Source of the DNA: QHBQ01 sp038230695
GTDB lineage: Bacteria; Chloroflexota; Chloroflexia; QHBQ01
Reading direction: 5' to 3'
Assembly (NCBI GenBank): GCA_038230695.1
Contig: JBBRMT010000055.1
Coordinates: forward strand, 1 to 21,042
DNA length: 21,042 bases
Part shown: in pieces, positions 1-6,000 of the stretch
Layout of the letters: every line of letters starts with the position of its first letter
How positions within the stretch are numbered: the first letter of the stretch is position 1
Made by a program: the position numbers and the translations under genes
Notes under the pieces: model-generated
What the model saw: only the letters and a program-made list of their open reading frames with translations
Databases searched by the model: none
Told to the model about the DNA's origin: nothing

Positions 1-352
1 ATGGCATACGCCCTGGTGAAGCGCACCAATGCCTATCGCAATCGTTACTGCCGCCTTGCCACTTCCGCGTTTTCCGCGTCCGTTCCGCGTTTCCCGCGAT
101 TCAAACCCCGTTGCGTGCTTGCGATAGGCGTTGGTGCGCTGCGAGATTCTCCCTCACCCAACCTACCCACAGGGAACCCCACGAGGGGGTTTCCCGCTGG
201 GAGAGGGGTATTGCTCTTGCGCTGGCGATAGGCTTTCGTTGCGCTTCACCAGGGCGGGCCACCGCCCGCCCCTACGCCGACATCTTGATGGGAGAGGGTT
301 TTTTGCTGTCTTCAACTTGCTACTTTCACTTCGCTTTTGCATCCGTCCAGGT
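1..352. other. Non-coding repeat-rich stretch
   Basis: No convincing gene is visible; the open frames here lack a ribosome binding site and have low-complexity composition. The stretch contains three copies of a ~22-34 bp sequence with the core GCGATAGGC. They lie at 9-41 (minus), 119-140 (plus, shorter) and 223-256 (plus). There is a degenerate TTCCGCG-rich tract at about 64-98 and a C/G-rich inverted segment at about 150-218 that resembles other gap repeats of this window. A REP-like hairpin sits at 252-275. It could be the remnant of an intergenic repeat cluster; what lies upstream is outside the window. Confidence 0.6.
252..275 (-). repeat. REP-like element (GTAG head plus hairpin)
   Basis: Read on the minus strand this is GTAG followed by a perfect 8-bp hairpin with arms GGGCGGGC and GCCCGCCC and a 4-nt loop. 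It has the same architecture as the elements at 8388-8411, 14834-14857 and 15226-15249. REP sequences mobilised by RAYT (TnpA-REP) proteins have this form, but no such gene is in the window. Confidence 0.7.
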
Positions 353-381
353 TTGACAAGCGTACTGCTATGGGGTATTAT
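353..381 (+). promoter_or_regulatory. Sigma-70 type promoter of the nifU-like operon
   Basis: TTGACA at 353-358 and TATTAT at 376-381 are separated by 17 bp, which is consensus spacing. Transcription would start near 388. That leaves a leader of about 50 nt before the preferred start codon at 439. Confidence 0.8.
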
Positions 382-438
382 AATAGTGGTATGAGTTTGA
401 TGTTAGATAGCGATCTTACATACACGGAGGCGGTTAGG

Positions 439-882
439 ATGACGAGCAGGCAGGAGCAGTTGGAGTATGTGCTAGACCTGGCGAACAACCCCACTCGGCT
501 AGGGACGATCGATAACCCTTCGATCACCCTCACTGGCGGCAACCCCGGCTGCGGCGATGTGGCGACCATGTTTCTCAAGATTAACCCCGAAACGCGGGTC
601 ATCGAAGATATACGCTACGAGATGGCCCCCGAAAGCTGCACTATCAGCAAAGCAGGCGCGAGTTATATCAGCGAGGAGGCGGTTGGCCTCACCCTCAACC
701 AGCTACGCGACATTCATTTCGAGAAGCTAATGGATGAACTGGGCCGCGATGTGGTTAGTAGCCGCCCGCGCTGCGCCACCCTCGGCCTCGGCACGCTGCA
801 CGCCGCCGCCGACGAGTACGAGCGCAACATCATCCGTGGCGATATTGCTCGCGATCGCGCTGAACGAGAAGCAGTTAGTTAG
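439..882 (+). CDS. NifU/IscU-like iron-sulfur cluster scaffold protein
   Basis: The 147-residue product belongs to the NifU N-terminal/IscU family, which assembles Fe-S clusters on three cysteines and delivers them to apoproteins in the cytoplasm. The three expected cysteines are visible: Cys38 in the motif GCGD (with the conserved Asp40), Cys67 in ESCTIS and Cys112 in RPRCATLG. There is no C-terminal Nfu domain, so this is a stand-alone scaffold domain of normal IscU length. I chose the ATG at 439 because ACGGAGG ends 8 nt upstream. An earlier in-frame ATG at 391 would sit almost on the predicted transcription start. A flavin reductase gene follows after 38 nt and is probably co-transcribed. 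No cysteine desulfurase gene is in view, so the sulfur source is not known. The family is clear; the client proteins are not. Confidence 0.88.
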   Translation: MTSRQEQLEYVLDLANNPTRLGTIDNPSITLTGGNPGCGDVATMFLKINPETRVIEDIRYEMAPESCTISKAGASYISEEAVGLTLNQLRDIHFEKLMDELGRDVVSSRPRCATLGLGTLHAAADEYERNIIRGDIARDRAEREAVS

Positions 883-920
883 TTGCCCCGCCAGGGGAGA
901 AGGTTGGGATTGGGATCGGT

Positions 921-1397
921 ATGGAAGACGAGGCGAAGGGTATCGCCCTCAATCAGCTTGGCTATGGCCTGTATGTAATCGGCTCCCGCGCCGGAGTCGA
1001 GCATAATGGCATGACCGCCAACTGGGTGACGCAGATTAGCTTTGATCCCCCGCTGGTGGCAATCGCCATCCAGAACGACTCGAAAACCAAAGAGCTAATC
1101 CAGCGGGGCAAGGTGTTCAGTATCAACACCATTGCCGCTGGCGACAAGGCGTTGCTCACCCGCTTCATCAAGCATCAAAGGCGGACCGGCAACAAGCTGG
1201 GCGAAGACGAAATCGAGGAAGGCGAAACTGGCGCACCCATTCTGAAGGCGGCGCTCAGTTTCGTCGAGTGCCGCGTAGTATCGCATACAACGCAGGGCGA
1301 CCATACCCTGTTCATCGGCGAGGTTGTCAATGCTGGTGTCCACCGCGAGGGCAACCCCATCCACCTGGATGATACTGGTTGGAGCTACGGCGGGTAA
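921..1397 (+). CDS. Flavin reductase domain protein (FMN-binding split barrel)
   Basis: The 158-residue protein matches the flavin-reductase-like family, small split-barrel FMN proteins that reduce free flavin or act as the reductase partner of other oxidoreductases. The typical features are visible in order: GLYVIGSR near residue 15, the segment around GMTANWVTQIS that usually contacts FMN, SFDPPLVAIAI with the conserved double proline, and the family ending around DDTGWSYGG. The length is at the short end of the family, which usually runs to 160-190 residues. A purine-rich GGGGAGAAGG lies 18 nt before the ATG, farther than ideal, so the exact start is less certain. It follows the scaffold gene at short distance on the same strand, suggesting one operon. 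Its electron acceptor cannot be told from the sequence. Confidence 0.85.
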   Translation: MEDEAKGIALNQLGYGLYVIGSRAGVEHNGMTANWVTQISFDPPLVAIAIQNDSKTKELIQRGKVFSINTIAAGDKALLTRFIKHQRRTGNKLGEDEIEEGETGAPILKAALSFVECRVVSHTTQGDHTLFIGEVVNAGVHREGNPIHLDDTGWSYGG

Positions 1398-1408
1398 TAC
1401 GGATTGCA

Positions 1409-1433
1409 GATTTTGGATTTTGGATTTTAGATT
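1409..1433 (+). repeat. Heptanucleotide tandem repeat, unit GATTTTG
   Basis: Three and a half units of a 7-bp repeat (GATTTTG, last full unit GATTTTA) start 12 bp after the flavin reductase stop codon. The same unit recurs in the T-box leader at 5795-5862 and upstream of the DinB gene at 10193-10221. Confidence 0.85.
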
Positions 1434-1455
1434 GTGGCTGTGGGCCAAATGCAAA

Positions 1456-1610
1456 AAGCCCCCAGCGGGGGTTGGGGGAGAATCTTGCCCAATATCAATG
1501 CTATGTGTCTATACAACCACCATTTCCAGTATCTAGCAGACAAAGGCAACCTGCCACCATCGAGCATTAACAGTGTTCGAGATTCTCCCCCAAACCCCCG
1601 CTGGGGGCTT
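1456..1610. repeat. Long inverted repeat between flavin reductase and molybdoenzyme genes
   Basis: A 30-nt arm at 1456-1485 and a 31-nt arm at 1580-1610 are reverse complements apart from one extra T. They are separated by 94 nt. Each arm itself contains a CCCCC-AGC-GGGGG type hairpin. It could fold into a large cruciform or RNA stem, terminate transcription from either side, or be a small non-autonomous mobile element. No coding capacity lies between the arms. Confidence 0.85.
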
Positions 1611-1629
1611 AGATTAGAGGCTAACACTT

Positions 1630-3270
1630 ATGGTTGCTCCGGCTGCTACCCCTCGTCCCGATATTACCCCTCGCGCTTTGCGAAGCGTCGGCTTTCGCGC
1701 TGGCGTAATCGCGGGAGTGGGTTTTACCCTGGTGATGTTTGGCCTGCGCGTATTCCTCTTCCTGCCCAGCCTGCCGGAACTGGTGCAGAACGCCATCCTA
1801 CCGCTTATACCCGGCAACGTATTCGAGTCGCTAATCCAAACCTTTGGCTTCGCGGCCAAGCGCATACTTTTCCTCATCATGGCGCTGTTCCAGGTGGTTG
1901 TCGTGGGTGGATTGCTCGGTATGCTCTACGCCCGCCTGTTTGCCGCGCTCAGCCTGGCAACCCCACAGCAGGATGATTATCCCGCGCAAATGTTTGGCAA
2001 GGGCAAGCTCTGGCTCAACGCGCTAATCTATGCCGCTGTTATCTGGTTGGTAATGAGCGTGATATTCGCCCCGCTGGTTGGCCTCGGCTTCTTCGGCAGC
2101 GGCAGCTTTCAGGGCATTGTCGGTTTCAGCCTGCTATCTTTCATCCTTTACCTAAGCTACACCCTGTTCCTTGCTTTCTTCTTCCACGCGATGATGCAAG
2201 GCGCGTTGCGCCGGATGCTTGGCATGGACGTAATCGTACCTGATGCGGGGCGGCGACAACTGCTGCGTGGCGGCGTGATCGCTCTCGCCGCGCTCGGTCT
2301 CGGATACTGGGCTTGGAATTATATTACCCAGGGTGGCGGCAGCGACGGCATGGGTGGCGCGGCGGCGCAGAACGGCGACCAGATGTCGGCAGCGGGACTG
2401 CCTGCGGTAATTACCCCCACCGACACTTTTTACAAGGTTAGCAAGAACACCTTCGACCCCTCGCCCAGTTCGACCGACTGGGTACTGAGCGTCAGTGGGC
2501 TAGTTGACCATGCCTTCAGCATCAGTTACACCGATCTCAAGGCCATGCCTGCGGTAGAGCAGGAGGTGACGCTACAGTGCATCAGCAACGAGGTGGGCGG
2601 CAACCTGATCAGCAATGGCAAGTGGAAGGGCGTGCGCCTCGCCGATTTGCTGAAGCGTGCGAGTGTGCAGGCGGGGGCGCAGGATGTAGTCTTCCGCGCC
2701 AGCGATGGCTACTCCGACAGCGTAACATTGGAAGTGGCAATGCACGATTACAACCTGCTGGCATATGAAATGAACGACGCGCCGCTGCGCTCCGACCATG
2801 GTGCGCCCGCCCGCCTGCTCATCCCCGGCATCTTTGGGATGAAAAACGTAAAGTGGCTCACCTCGATAGAGGTGGTCAACAGCGAGTACCTCGGCTTCTG
2901 GCAATCGCAGGGTTGGGACAATATGGCGACGGTGCGAACCGCCACCCGCATCACCGTGCCGGAGAGCGGCGCGACGCTAAAGGCGGGCAGCGTGCTGATT
3001 GGCGGCACGGCTGCGGCAGGCGATCGCGGCATCCGTCAGGTGCAGGTCAGCCTCGATGGCGGGCAGACCTGGCAGGCGGCCCAGCTAGTCGCCACCCCCA
3101 GTCAGTATAGCTGGGTAGTCTGGCAATACGTCTGGCAGGCCACCCCTGGCCGCTACACCGTTGTCGCCCGCAGCATTGACGGGTTCGGCGATCTGCAGGC
3201 ATCCGACTCCCGCCCGCCCTACCCCTCCGGCGCAACCGGCTATCACAAGGTCGAAGTGGTAGTTACCTAA
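1630..3270 (+). CDS. Membrane-anchored sulfite-oxidase-family molybdopterin oxidoreductase
   Basis: The 546-residue protein joins a hydrophobic N-terminal half to a molybdenum cofactor domain. Hydrophobic helices are visible at about residues 22-45, 78-101, 130-152, 160-187 and 215-232. The last is preceded by GRRQLLRG, a twin-arginine-like motif. The sulfite-oxidase-fold Moco domain runs from about 290 to 430, with the cofactor cysteine Cys317 in LQCISN and the motifs KWKGVRL and HGAPARLL. A Mo-co dimerisation-type immunoglobulin-like domain (about 435-546) contains SLDGGQTW. No heme-binding CxxCH is present. The substrate could be sulfite, a sulfoxide or nitrate; the sequence does not decide. 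The start has AGAGG 9 nt upstream of the ATG. It stands alone between repeat-filled gaps. Confidence 0.88.
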   Translation: MVAPAATPRPDITPRALRSVGFRAGVIAGVGFTLVMFGLRVFLFLPSLPELVQNAILPLIPGNVFESLIQTFGFAAKRILFLIMALFQVVVVGGLLGMLYARLFAALSLATPQQDDYPAQMFGKGKLWLNALIYAAVIWLVMSVIFAPLVGLGFFGSGSFQGIVGFSLLSFILYLSYTLFLAFFFHAMMQGALRRMLGMDVIVPDAGRRQLLRGGVIALAALGLGYWAWNYITQGGGSDGMGGAAAQNGDQMSAAGLPAVITPTDTFYKVSKNTFDPSPSSTDWVLSVSGLVDHAFSISYTDLKAMPAVEQEVTLQCISNEVGGNLISNGKWKGVRLADLLKRASVQAGAQDVVFRASDGYSDSVTLEVAMHDYNLLAYEMNDAPLRSDHGAPARLLIPGIFGMKNVKWLTSIEVVNSEYLGFWQSQGWDNMATVRTATRITVPESGATLKAGSVLIGGTAAAGDRGIRQVQVSLDGGQTWQAAQLVATPSQYSWVVWQYVWQATPGRYTVVARSIDGFGDLQASDSRPPYPSGATGYHKVEVVVT

Positions 3271-3273
3271 ATG

Positions 3274-3306
3274 TAGAAGATAGAAGATAGAAGGTAGAAG
3301 GTAGAA
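3274..3306 (+). repeat. Heptanucleotide tandem repeat, unit TAGAAGR
   Basis: Two TAGAAGA and two TAGAAGG units plus a partial unit begin just after the molybdoenzyme stop codon. The period is exactly 7 bp, as in the other low-complexity tracts of the window, but the unit differs. Confidence 0.85.
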
Positions 3307-3327
3307 TAGCTATTGCAGAGAAGTGTC

Positions 3328-3350
3328 AGGGGCGAATCAGGGTTCGCCCT
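3328..3350 (+). repeat. Degenerate REP-like hairpin
   Basis: GGGCGAA and TTCGCCC form a 7-bp stem around a 6-nt loop. The stem sequence matches the elements at 14834 and 15226. The head reads GTCAG rather than GTAG, so this copy looks decayed. The rest of the 272-bp gap up to 3542 shows no other clear feature. Confidence 0.55.
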
Positions 3351-3542
3351 TTGTTTTGCGAAACAATATCAGCCGTTTGTCTGTTATATAAGCGGCACGA
3401 ATTGTGCTGTTATAGTGTTGGGCGAACAAGGGTTGCCACTTAGTAGATACACTGCCCGACAGCGCGATTCCAGTGACGACCACGCCACATCGAGGTATTT
3501 TGAACTCTAAACAACCAAGCATTTGAGAGGAGAAGCACAATA

Positions 3543-4091
3543 ATGTCTAGCGATAGCCACAATGGGCATAGCGCCCAGGGCGAAGATTTGAACACCACCC
3601 ATATGAGCGGCGATGCGCCGAAGGCTGAGGCAAAGGCTAGCGCCGAGGGTAGCGCCGAGGTGAACTACGCCGAGACCGACATCATCGCCGAACTGCGCGA
3701 ACTGGGCAGCCAGCTTGTCGCCGCCGTGCAAGCCATCGGCCAGAGCGATCAGGTACGCACCTTGCAGCGCGACCTTACCAACGGCCTACGCAATGCCGCC
3801 GAGCAGGTGGGCGGCGCAGCGCAGAACGTTGGCGAGTCGGATGCGCTGAAGGGGGTAAAGGAGCAGGCCAGCAAGGTTGCCGAGCATCCTATGGTGCGCG
3901 ACATCCAGACCAATATTGCCCAGGCGTTGCGTGACCTGAACAAGAAACTGGCCTCTTTCGCCGACAGTACCCGCAGCAGCGGCACCAGTGCGAGCCAGGC
4001 CGAGTCGCCCCAGCTTGCTCTGCCGGGCGAGGTTGGCAACATCGTCGAGCCAGACAACACCGACAAGCCGACCACCAAGCTCAACGATTAG
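3543..4091 (+). CDS. Hypothetical hydrophilic helical protein
   Basis: I do not recognise this 182-residue protein. It has no signal peptide or membrane segment. The first 40 residues are polar and low in complexity (HNGHS, then Ala/Glu/Lys-rich). Residues about 45-145 form amphipathic helices with Gln/Ala/Asp-rich repeats such as GGAAQNVGES and KGVKEQASKV, of the general kind seen in LEA-like, apolipoprotein-like or YtxH-type stress proteins. The tail from about 150 is Ser/Pro/Thr-rich and probably disordered. AGGAG ends 10 nt before the ATG, supporting this start. A perfect hairpin follows the stop codon. The coding reading is supported by the ribosome binding site and by codon use like its neighbours; function is unknown. 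Confidence 0.75.
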   Translation: MSSDSHNGHSAQGEDLNTTHMSGDAPKAEAKASAEGSAEVNYAETDIIAELRELGSQLVAAVQAIGQSDQVRTLQRDLTNGLRNAAEQVGGAAQNVGESDALKGVKEQASKVAEHPMVRDIQTNIAQALRDLNKKLASFADSTRSSGTSASQAESPQLALPGEVGNIVEPDNTDKPTTKLND

Positions 4092-4099
4092 AGTGAACT

Positions 4100-4118
4100 C
4101 CCCTCCCATCGGGAGGGG
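4100..4118. terminator. Hairpin between convergent genes
   Basis: CCCCTCCC and GGGAGGGG form a perfect 8-bp stem with a 3-nt loop between two convergent genes. It lacks a clear T-run, so it may be a weak bidirectional terminator. It may instead be one more copy of the CCTCxCCC-AGC/ATC-GGGxGAGG gap repeat also seen at 8283-8316. Confidence 0.5.
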
Positions 4119-4165
4119 TTAGGGTGGGTTCTTTCCACCTCGCATCTCTACTATTTTACCAGCGG

Positions 4166-4540
4166 TTACGTACGCGAACGCCGCACTTCCACACCGATGC
4201 GCCCACTCCCCAATCCAGGGATGGGCGCGTTGGGCTTGGTCACGCGCACGGTAATCGCGTTTACCTGGGGATGCTGCTTCAGCAGGCTGGCGGCCATGTT
4301 CTCAGCCAGAGCCTCTAGCAGATTATAGCGTTCACCCTCGACGATGCGGCGCACCTGGGCGTAAACTTCGCCATAATGGATGGTATGCTGCAAGTCGTCA
4401 CTCTGGCCCGCTGGTCGCAGATCGGTTTCCAGAGTCAGGTCAATAACGAACTCCTGCCCCAGCCTGGCCTCCTCCGGTATCACTCCGTGGTAGCCATAGA
4501 AGCGCAGGTTGCCCAGCAGAATGAGGTCGCTGTTACTCAT
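4166..4540 (-). CDS. folB: Dihydroneopterin aldolase
   Basis: The 124-residue product matches FolB, which splits 7,8-dihydroneopterin into 6-hydroxymethyl-dihydropterin and glycolaldehyde in folate synthesis. Visible family features are LRFYGYHGVIPEE near the N-terminus, with the active-site Tyr/His/Glu region, then LGQEFVIDL, then NLLEALAE around residue 75. The substrate-binding VTKPNAPIPG follows near the C-terminus. The length is that of a normal monofunctional FolB (about 120 residues). Its ATG overlaps the TGA of the upstream lipoprotein gene by 4 nt, so it is probably translated by coupling from that gene. No folK, folP or folE is in the window. Confidence in the enzyme assignment is high. 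Confidence 0.93.
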   Translation of the reverse strand: MSNSDLILLGNLRFYGYHGVIPEEARLGQEFVIDLTLETDLRPAGQSDDLQHTIHYGEVYAQVRRIVEGERYNLLEALAENMAASLLKQHPQVNAITVRVTKPNAPIPGLGSGRIGVEVRRSRT

Positions 4541-5058
4541 GGCGTGATGTTCACTGTCTGGCTAAGGCTAAGATCTTTGGCGATAGTCTGGTTGTCGCGC
4601 TGCACCCGGCTGATGAACATATTCATCACGTATGCGCCGGGGGTGAGGTTGGCAGGCATGGTGATCTGCTGATCTATGGTGGTTGGTTCAGTGGGATACA
4701 ACAACAAGTTGCCGCTCGTGCCGTAGGCGTACTCGCGGGGCTGGTTCTGATCCTGGTTCATCAGCCTAACCTGGTAATCCACCACCAGAATGCCGCCGCC
4801 ATTGTCGCGGAAGATGATGCTGAACTTTGCCACATCACCCGCCCGATAGCTGCTCTTCAACCCGGCGATGGTCGCGGTACTGACGCTGGTAGAGTCGATG
4901 GTGATTGCGCTTGCCGTCACGCTGTTATCCGTACCTACCATTACCGTAGGGGTGCCGCTGCCCTCGCTGCCCTTCATAATAATCATGCTCGTATCGCAGC
5001 TACTAATGAGCAGCGCAAAGCCCACCAGTACCAACCCCAGGCTAATCCTCTTTATCAT
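4537..5058 (-). CDS. Predicted lipoprotein of unknown function
   Basis: The 173-residue protein starts with a classical lipoprotein signal: KR at residues 3-4, a hydrophobic stretch to residue 18, and a lipobox ISSC with the modified Cys21. The rest is beta-rich and looks like one immunoglobulin-like or CARDB-like domain: SYRAGDVAKFSIIFRDN, then VDYQVRLMNQ, then LTPGAYVMNMFISR. This suggests an extracytoplasmic domain tethered to the membrane. GGAGG lies upstream but 13 nt from the ATG, a little long. It is the first gene of a two-gene unit with folB (ATGA overlap), although the two have no obvious shared function. A promoter is visible at 5176-5204. I can give no specific role. Confidence 0.8.
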   Translation of the reverse strand: MIKRISLGLVLVGFALLISSCDTSMIIMKGSEGSGTPTVMVGTDNSVTASAITIDSTSVSTATIAGLKSSYRAGDVAKFSIIFRDNGGGILVVDYQVRLMNQDQNQPREYAYGTSGNLLLYPTEPTTIDQQITMPANLTPGAYVMNMFISRVQRDNQTIAKDLSLSQTVNITP

Positions 5059-5175
5059 ACTGATTCACTATCCTCCTCATCAAGTTGCATCGTTGCCGCG
5101 CATCTCCCATCTCACCTGCACAGCAGGAAATGCGCCAGCAGGCGCTTGGCCGCGCCAATTCGTTCTCGCTGCTGG

Positions 5176-5204
5176 ATTGTAGCAGACTGGGGCATCAGGG
5201 TCAA
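5176..5204 (-). promoter_or_regulatory. Promoter of the lipoprotein-folB unit
   Basis: On the minus strand TTGACC (5204-5199) and TACAAT (5181-5176) are separated by 17 bp. The leader to the ATG at 5058 would be roughly 110 nt. Confidence 0.7.
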
Positions 5205-5250
5205 GCCAATAGCCGAAATATTGTGCGTCATGGCGGCAACATCAGCTAGT

Positions 5251-5309
5251 CGAATCGTTGTTCGCCCCTACGAAGATACGGGTCTGAAGGGGCGAACCGT
5301 TGTTTGCCC
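5251..5309. repeat. Inverted pair of REP-like elements
   Basis: A minus-strand copy (5251-5271, head GTAG at 5271-5268, right arm decayed) faces a plus-strand copy. The second is at 5286-5309 with head GAAG, arms GGGCGAAC and GTTTGCCC with one G-T pair, and loop CGTT. The heads face each other across 14 bp. The pair lies between the divergent promoters of the folB unit and the methionine locus. Confidence 0.6.
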
Positions 5310-5338
5310 TAATTTTGATGAAATCGGCGCGAATTTGC

Positions 5339-5368
5339 TTGACATTGGCAGATCGCATATGCTATAAT
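5339..5368 (+). promoter_or_regulatory. Promoter of the methionine-biosynthesis leader
   Basis: A full-consensus TTGACA (5339-5344) and a full-consensus TATAAT (5363-5368) are separated by 18 bp. Transcription would start about 5375, some 23 nt before the first paired strand of the SAM riboswitch. A strong promoter suits a locus controlled by termination in the leader. Confidence 0.9.
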
Positions 5369-5397
5369 CTGCCTAACTTAATACGCAACCATGCGAA

Positions 5398-5506
5398 CTT
5401 ATCCAGAGGGTGGAGGGACAACGGCCCGATGAAACCCGACAACCAGATGGCAGCAAAGCTGCCGCCATCCAGGTGCCAACTCCGACAGAGCGATCTGTGA
5501 GATAAG
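5398..5506 (+). promoter_or_regulatory. SAM-I (S-box) riboswitch
   Basis: The segment carries the SAM-I core. P1 pairs CTTATC (5398-5403) with GATAAG (5501-5506). The kink-turn and P2 region reads AGAGGGTGGAGGGA, followed by the conserved GGCCCGATGAAACCC and CAACC. P3 is GATGGC/GCCATC with an inner AGC/GCT stem. The joining strand GGTGCCAACTCC follows, and P4 is ACAGA-GCGA-TCTGT with a GNRA loop. The class binds S-adenosylmethionine and stabilises P1, which favours a downstream terminator. Such a terminator is present at 5556-5592. Bases 5506-5514 (GGGAGCGGT) can pair with the left arm of that terminator (ACCGC and part of CTTCC), giving a plausible antiterminator. The spacing to methionine genes fits the expected role. 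Confidence 0.95.
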
Positions 5507-5515
5507 GGAGCGGTT

Positions 5516-5659
5516 ATGACTGCTATGGCGCTGTATCTGCGCCATTATCCTATCTACCGCCTTCCCTATTTGGAAGCGCGGTATTTTTTATTTGGCGCGT
5601 ATGTACATATAAAACCCAATAGCTTAACCGCGTTGATGAGGAAGAGTACGCGGCGATGA
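5516..5659 (+). CDS. Possible 47-codon leader ORF (doubtful)
   Basis: An ATG at 5516 is preceded, 5 nt away, by GGGAG at 5506-5510, which overlaps the 3' end of riboswitch P1. The frame runs through the S-box terminator and into the 5' side of the T-box, ending at TGA 5657-5659. The product would be tyrosine-rich, with six Tyr in the first 29 residues, and matches no family I know. It may be a coincidence of the terminator sequence. If translated, ribosomes would disturb both RNA elements, and SAM binding could hide its ribosome binding site. Confidence 0.2.
   Translation: MTAMALYLRHYPIYRLPYLEARYFLFGAYVHIKPNSLTALMRKSTRR
5556..5592 (+). terminator. Intrinsic terminator of the SAM riboswitch
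   Basis: ACCGC-CTTCC and GGAAG-C-GCGGT form a 10-bp stem with one bulged C and a 6-nt loop (5556-5582), followed by ATTTTTTATTT. It lies 50 nt beyond riboswitch P1. A further perfect hairpin, ATGGCGC/GCGCCAT, sits at 5525-5545 between the two. Confidence 0.88.
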
Positions 5660-5927
5660 TGGTGACAGCGAGTCGAACAAAGGTGAGAGTTCGATACCGG
5701 ATGCGTCGCGGAAAATGCGCCTCGGAGCGGCCCGGTGAAAGGCAATTGCGCCAAGTAGCTGTGGTCGGCCTGCCCCCGTTATCAGGGCTAGGATGATTTT
5801 AGATTTACGATTTTGGATTTTGGGCCTTATACCCATTTTCAACTACTCCAAAATCCAAAATCACCCGATAAGGTCATCATCTGTGAGGGTGATGGCGAAC
5901 TGGGGTGGTACCACGAGCGATAATTCT
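5637..5927 (+). promoter_or_regulatory. T-box leader, probably tRNA-Met responsive
   Basis: Stem I is recognisable. The basal strand GAGG (5638-5641) pairs with CCTC (5720-5723). The loop-E strand AGTA (5645-5648) faces GAA (5711-5713). CGCGGCG (5649-5655) pairs with CGTCGCG (5704-5710), and an upper stem TCGAAC/GTTCGA carries the apical GGTGAGA. One nucleotide after GAA the specifier reads ATG (5715-5717), which would decode as methionine. The T-box itself is at 5898-5917 with the core GGGTGGTACCACGAG, whose TGG faces the tRNA acceptor end. ACGAG (5913-5917) can pair with CTCGT (5929-5933) to form the antiterminator in place of the terminator. Uncharged tRNA would thus permit lysC transcription. 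A heptamer repeat hairpin has been inserted in the stem II/III region. An Asn specifier (AAT, one base earlier) is possible but less well placed. Confidence 0.9.
5795..5862 (+). repeat. Heptamer repeat hairpin inside the T-box leader
   Basis: Four GATTTTR-type 7-bp units (5795-5823) face a reverse-complement pair of units (5848-5862). The result is a perfect 15-bp stem (5809-5823 with 5848-5862) around a 24-nt loop. Outer strands GATGAT (5792-5797) and ATCATC (5876-5881) also pair. It appears to extend a T-box stem without touching stem I or the antiterminator. Confidence 0.8.
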
Positions 5928-5958
5928 CCTCGTCCCTTGCATGGGGCGAGGATTTTTT
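5928..5958 (+). terminator. Intrinsic terminator of the T-box
   Basis: CCTCGTCCC (5928-5936) and GGGGCGAGG (5943-5951) form a 9-bp stem with one G-T pair and a 6-nt loop, followed by ATTTTTT. Its left arm contains the CTCGT needed by the antiterminator, so the two structures exclude each other. The lysC ribosome binding site lies 30 nt beyond. Confidence 0.92.
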
Positions 5959-6000
5959 GCACCCAAAAATAGACGGTTGTTTAATATGGAGGTTATAGAT

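Noticed and set aside
1..394. Three short plus-strand frames at the left edge
   Set aside because: They cross repeat elements, lack ribosome binding sites and have repeat-driven composition.
1434..1976. 180-codon plus-strand frame overlapping the molybdoenzyme start
   Set aside because: It runs through the inverted repeat and then out of frame through the molybdoenzyme gene; low-complexity product without family resemblance.
3360..3480. Promoter search upstream of the hypothetical gene at 3543
   Set aside because: TTATATAA- and TTATAG-like boxes exist, but no -35 at acceptable spacing could be matched.
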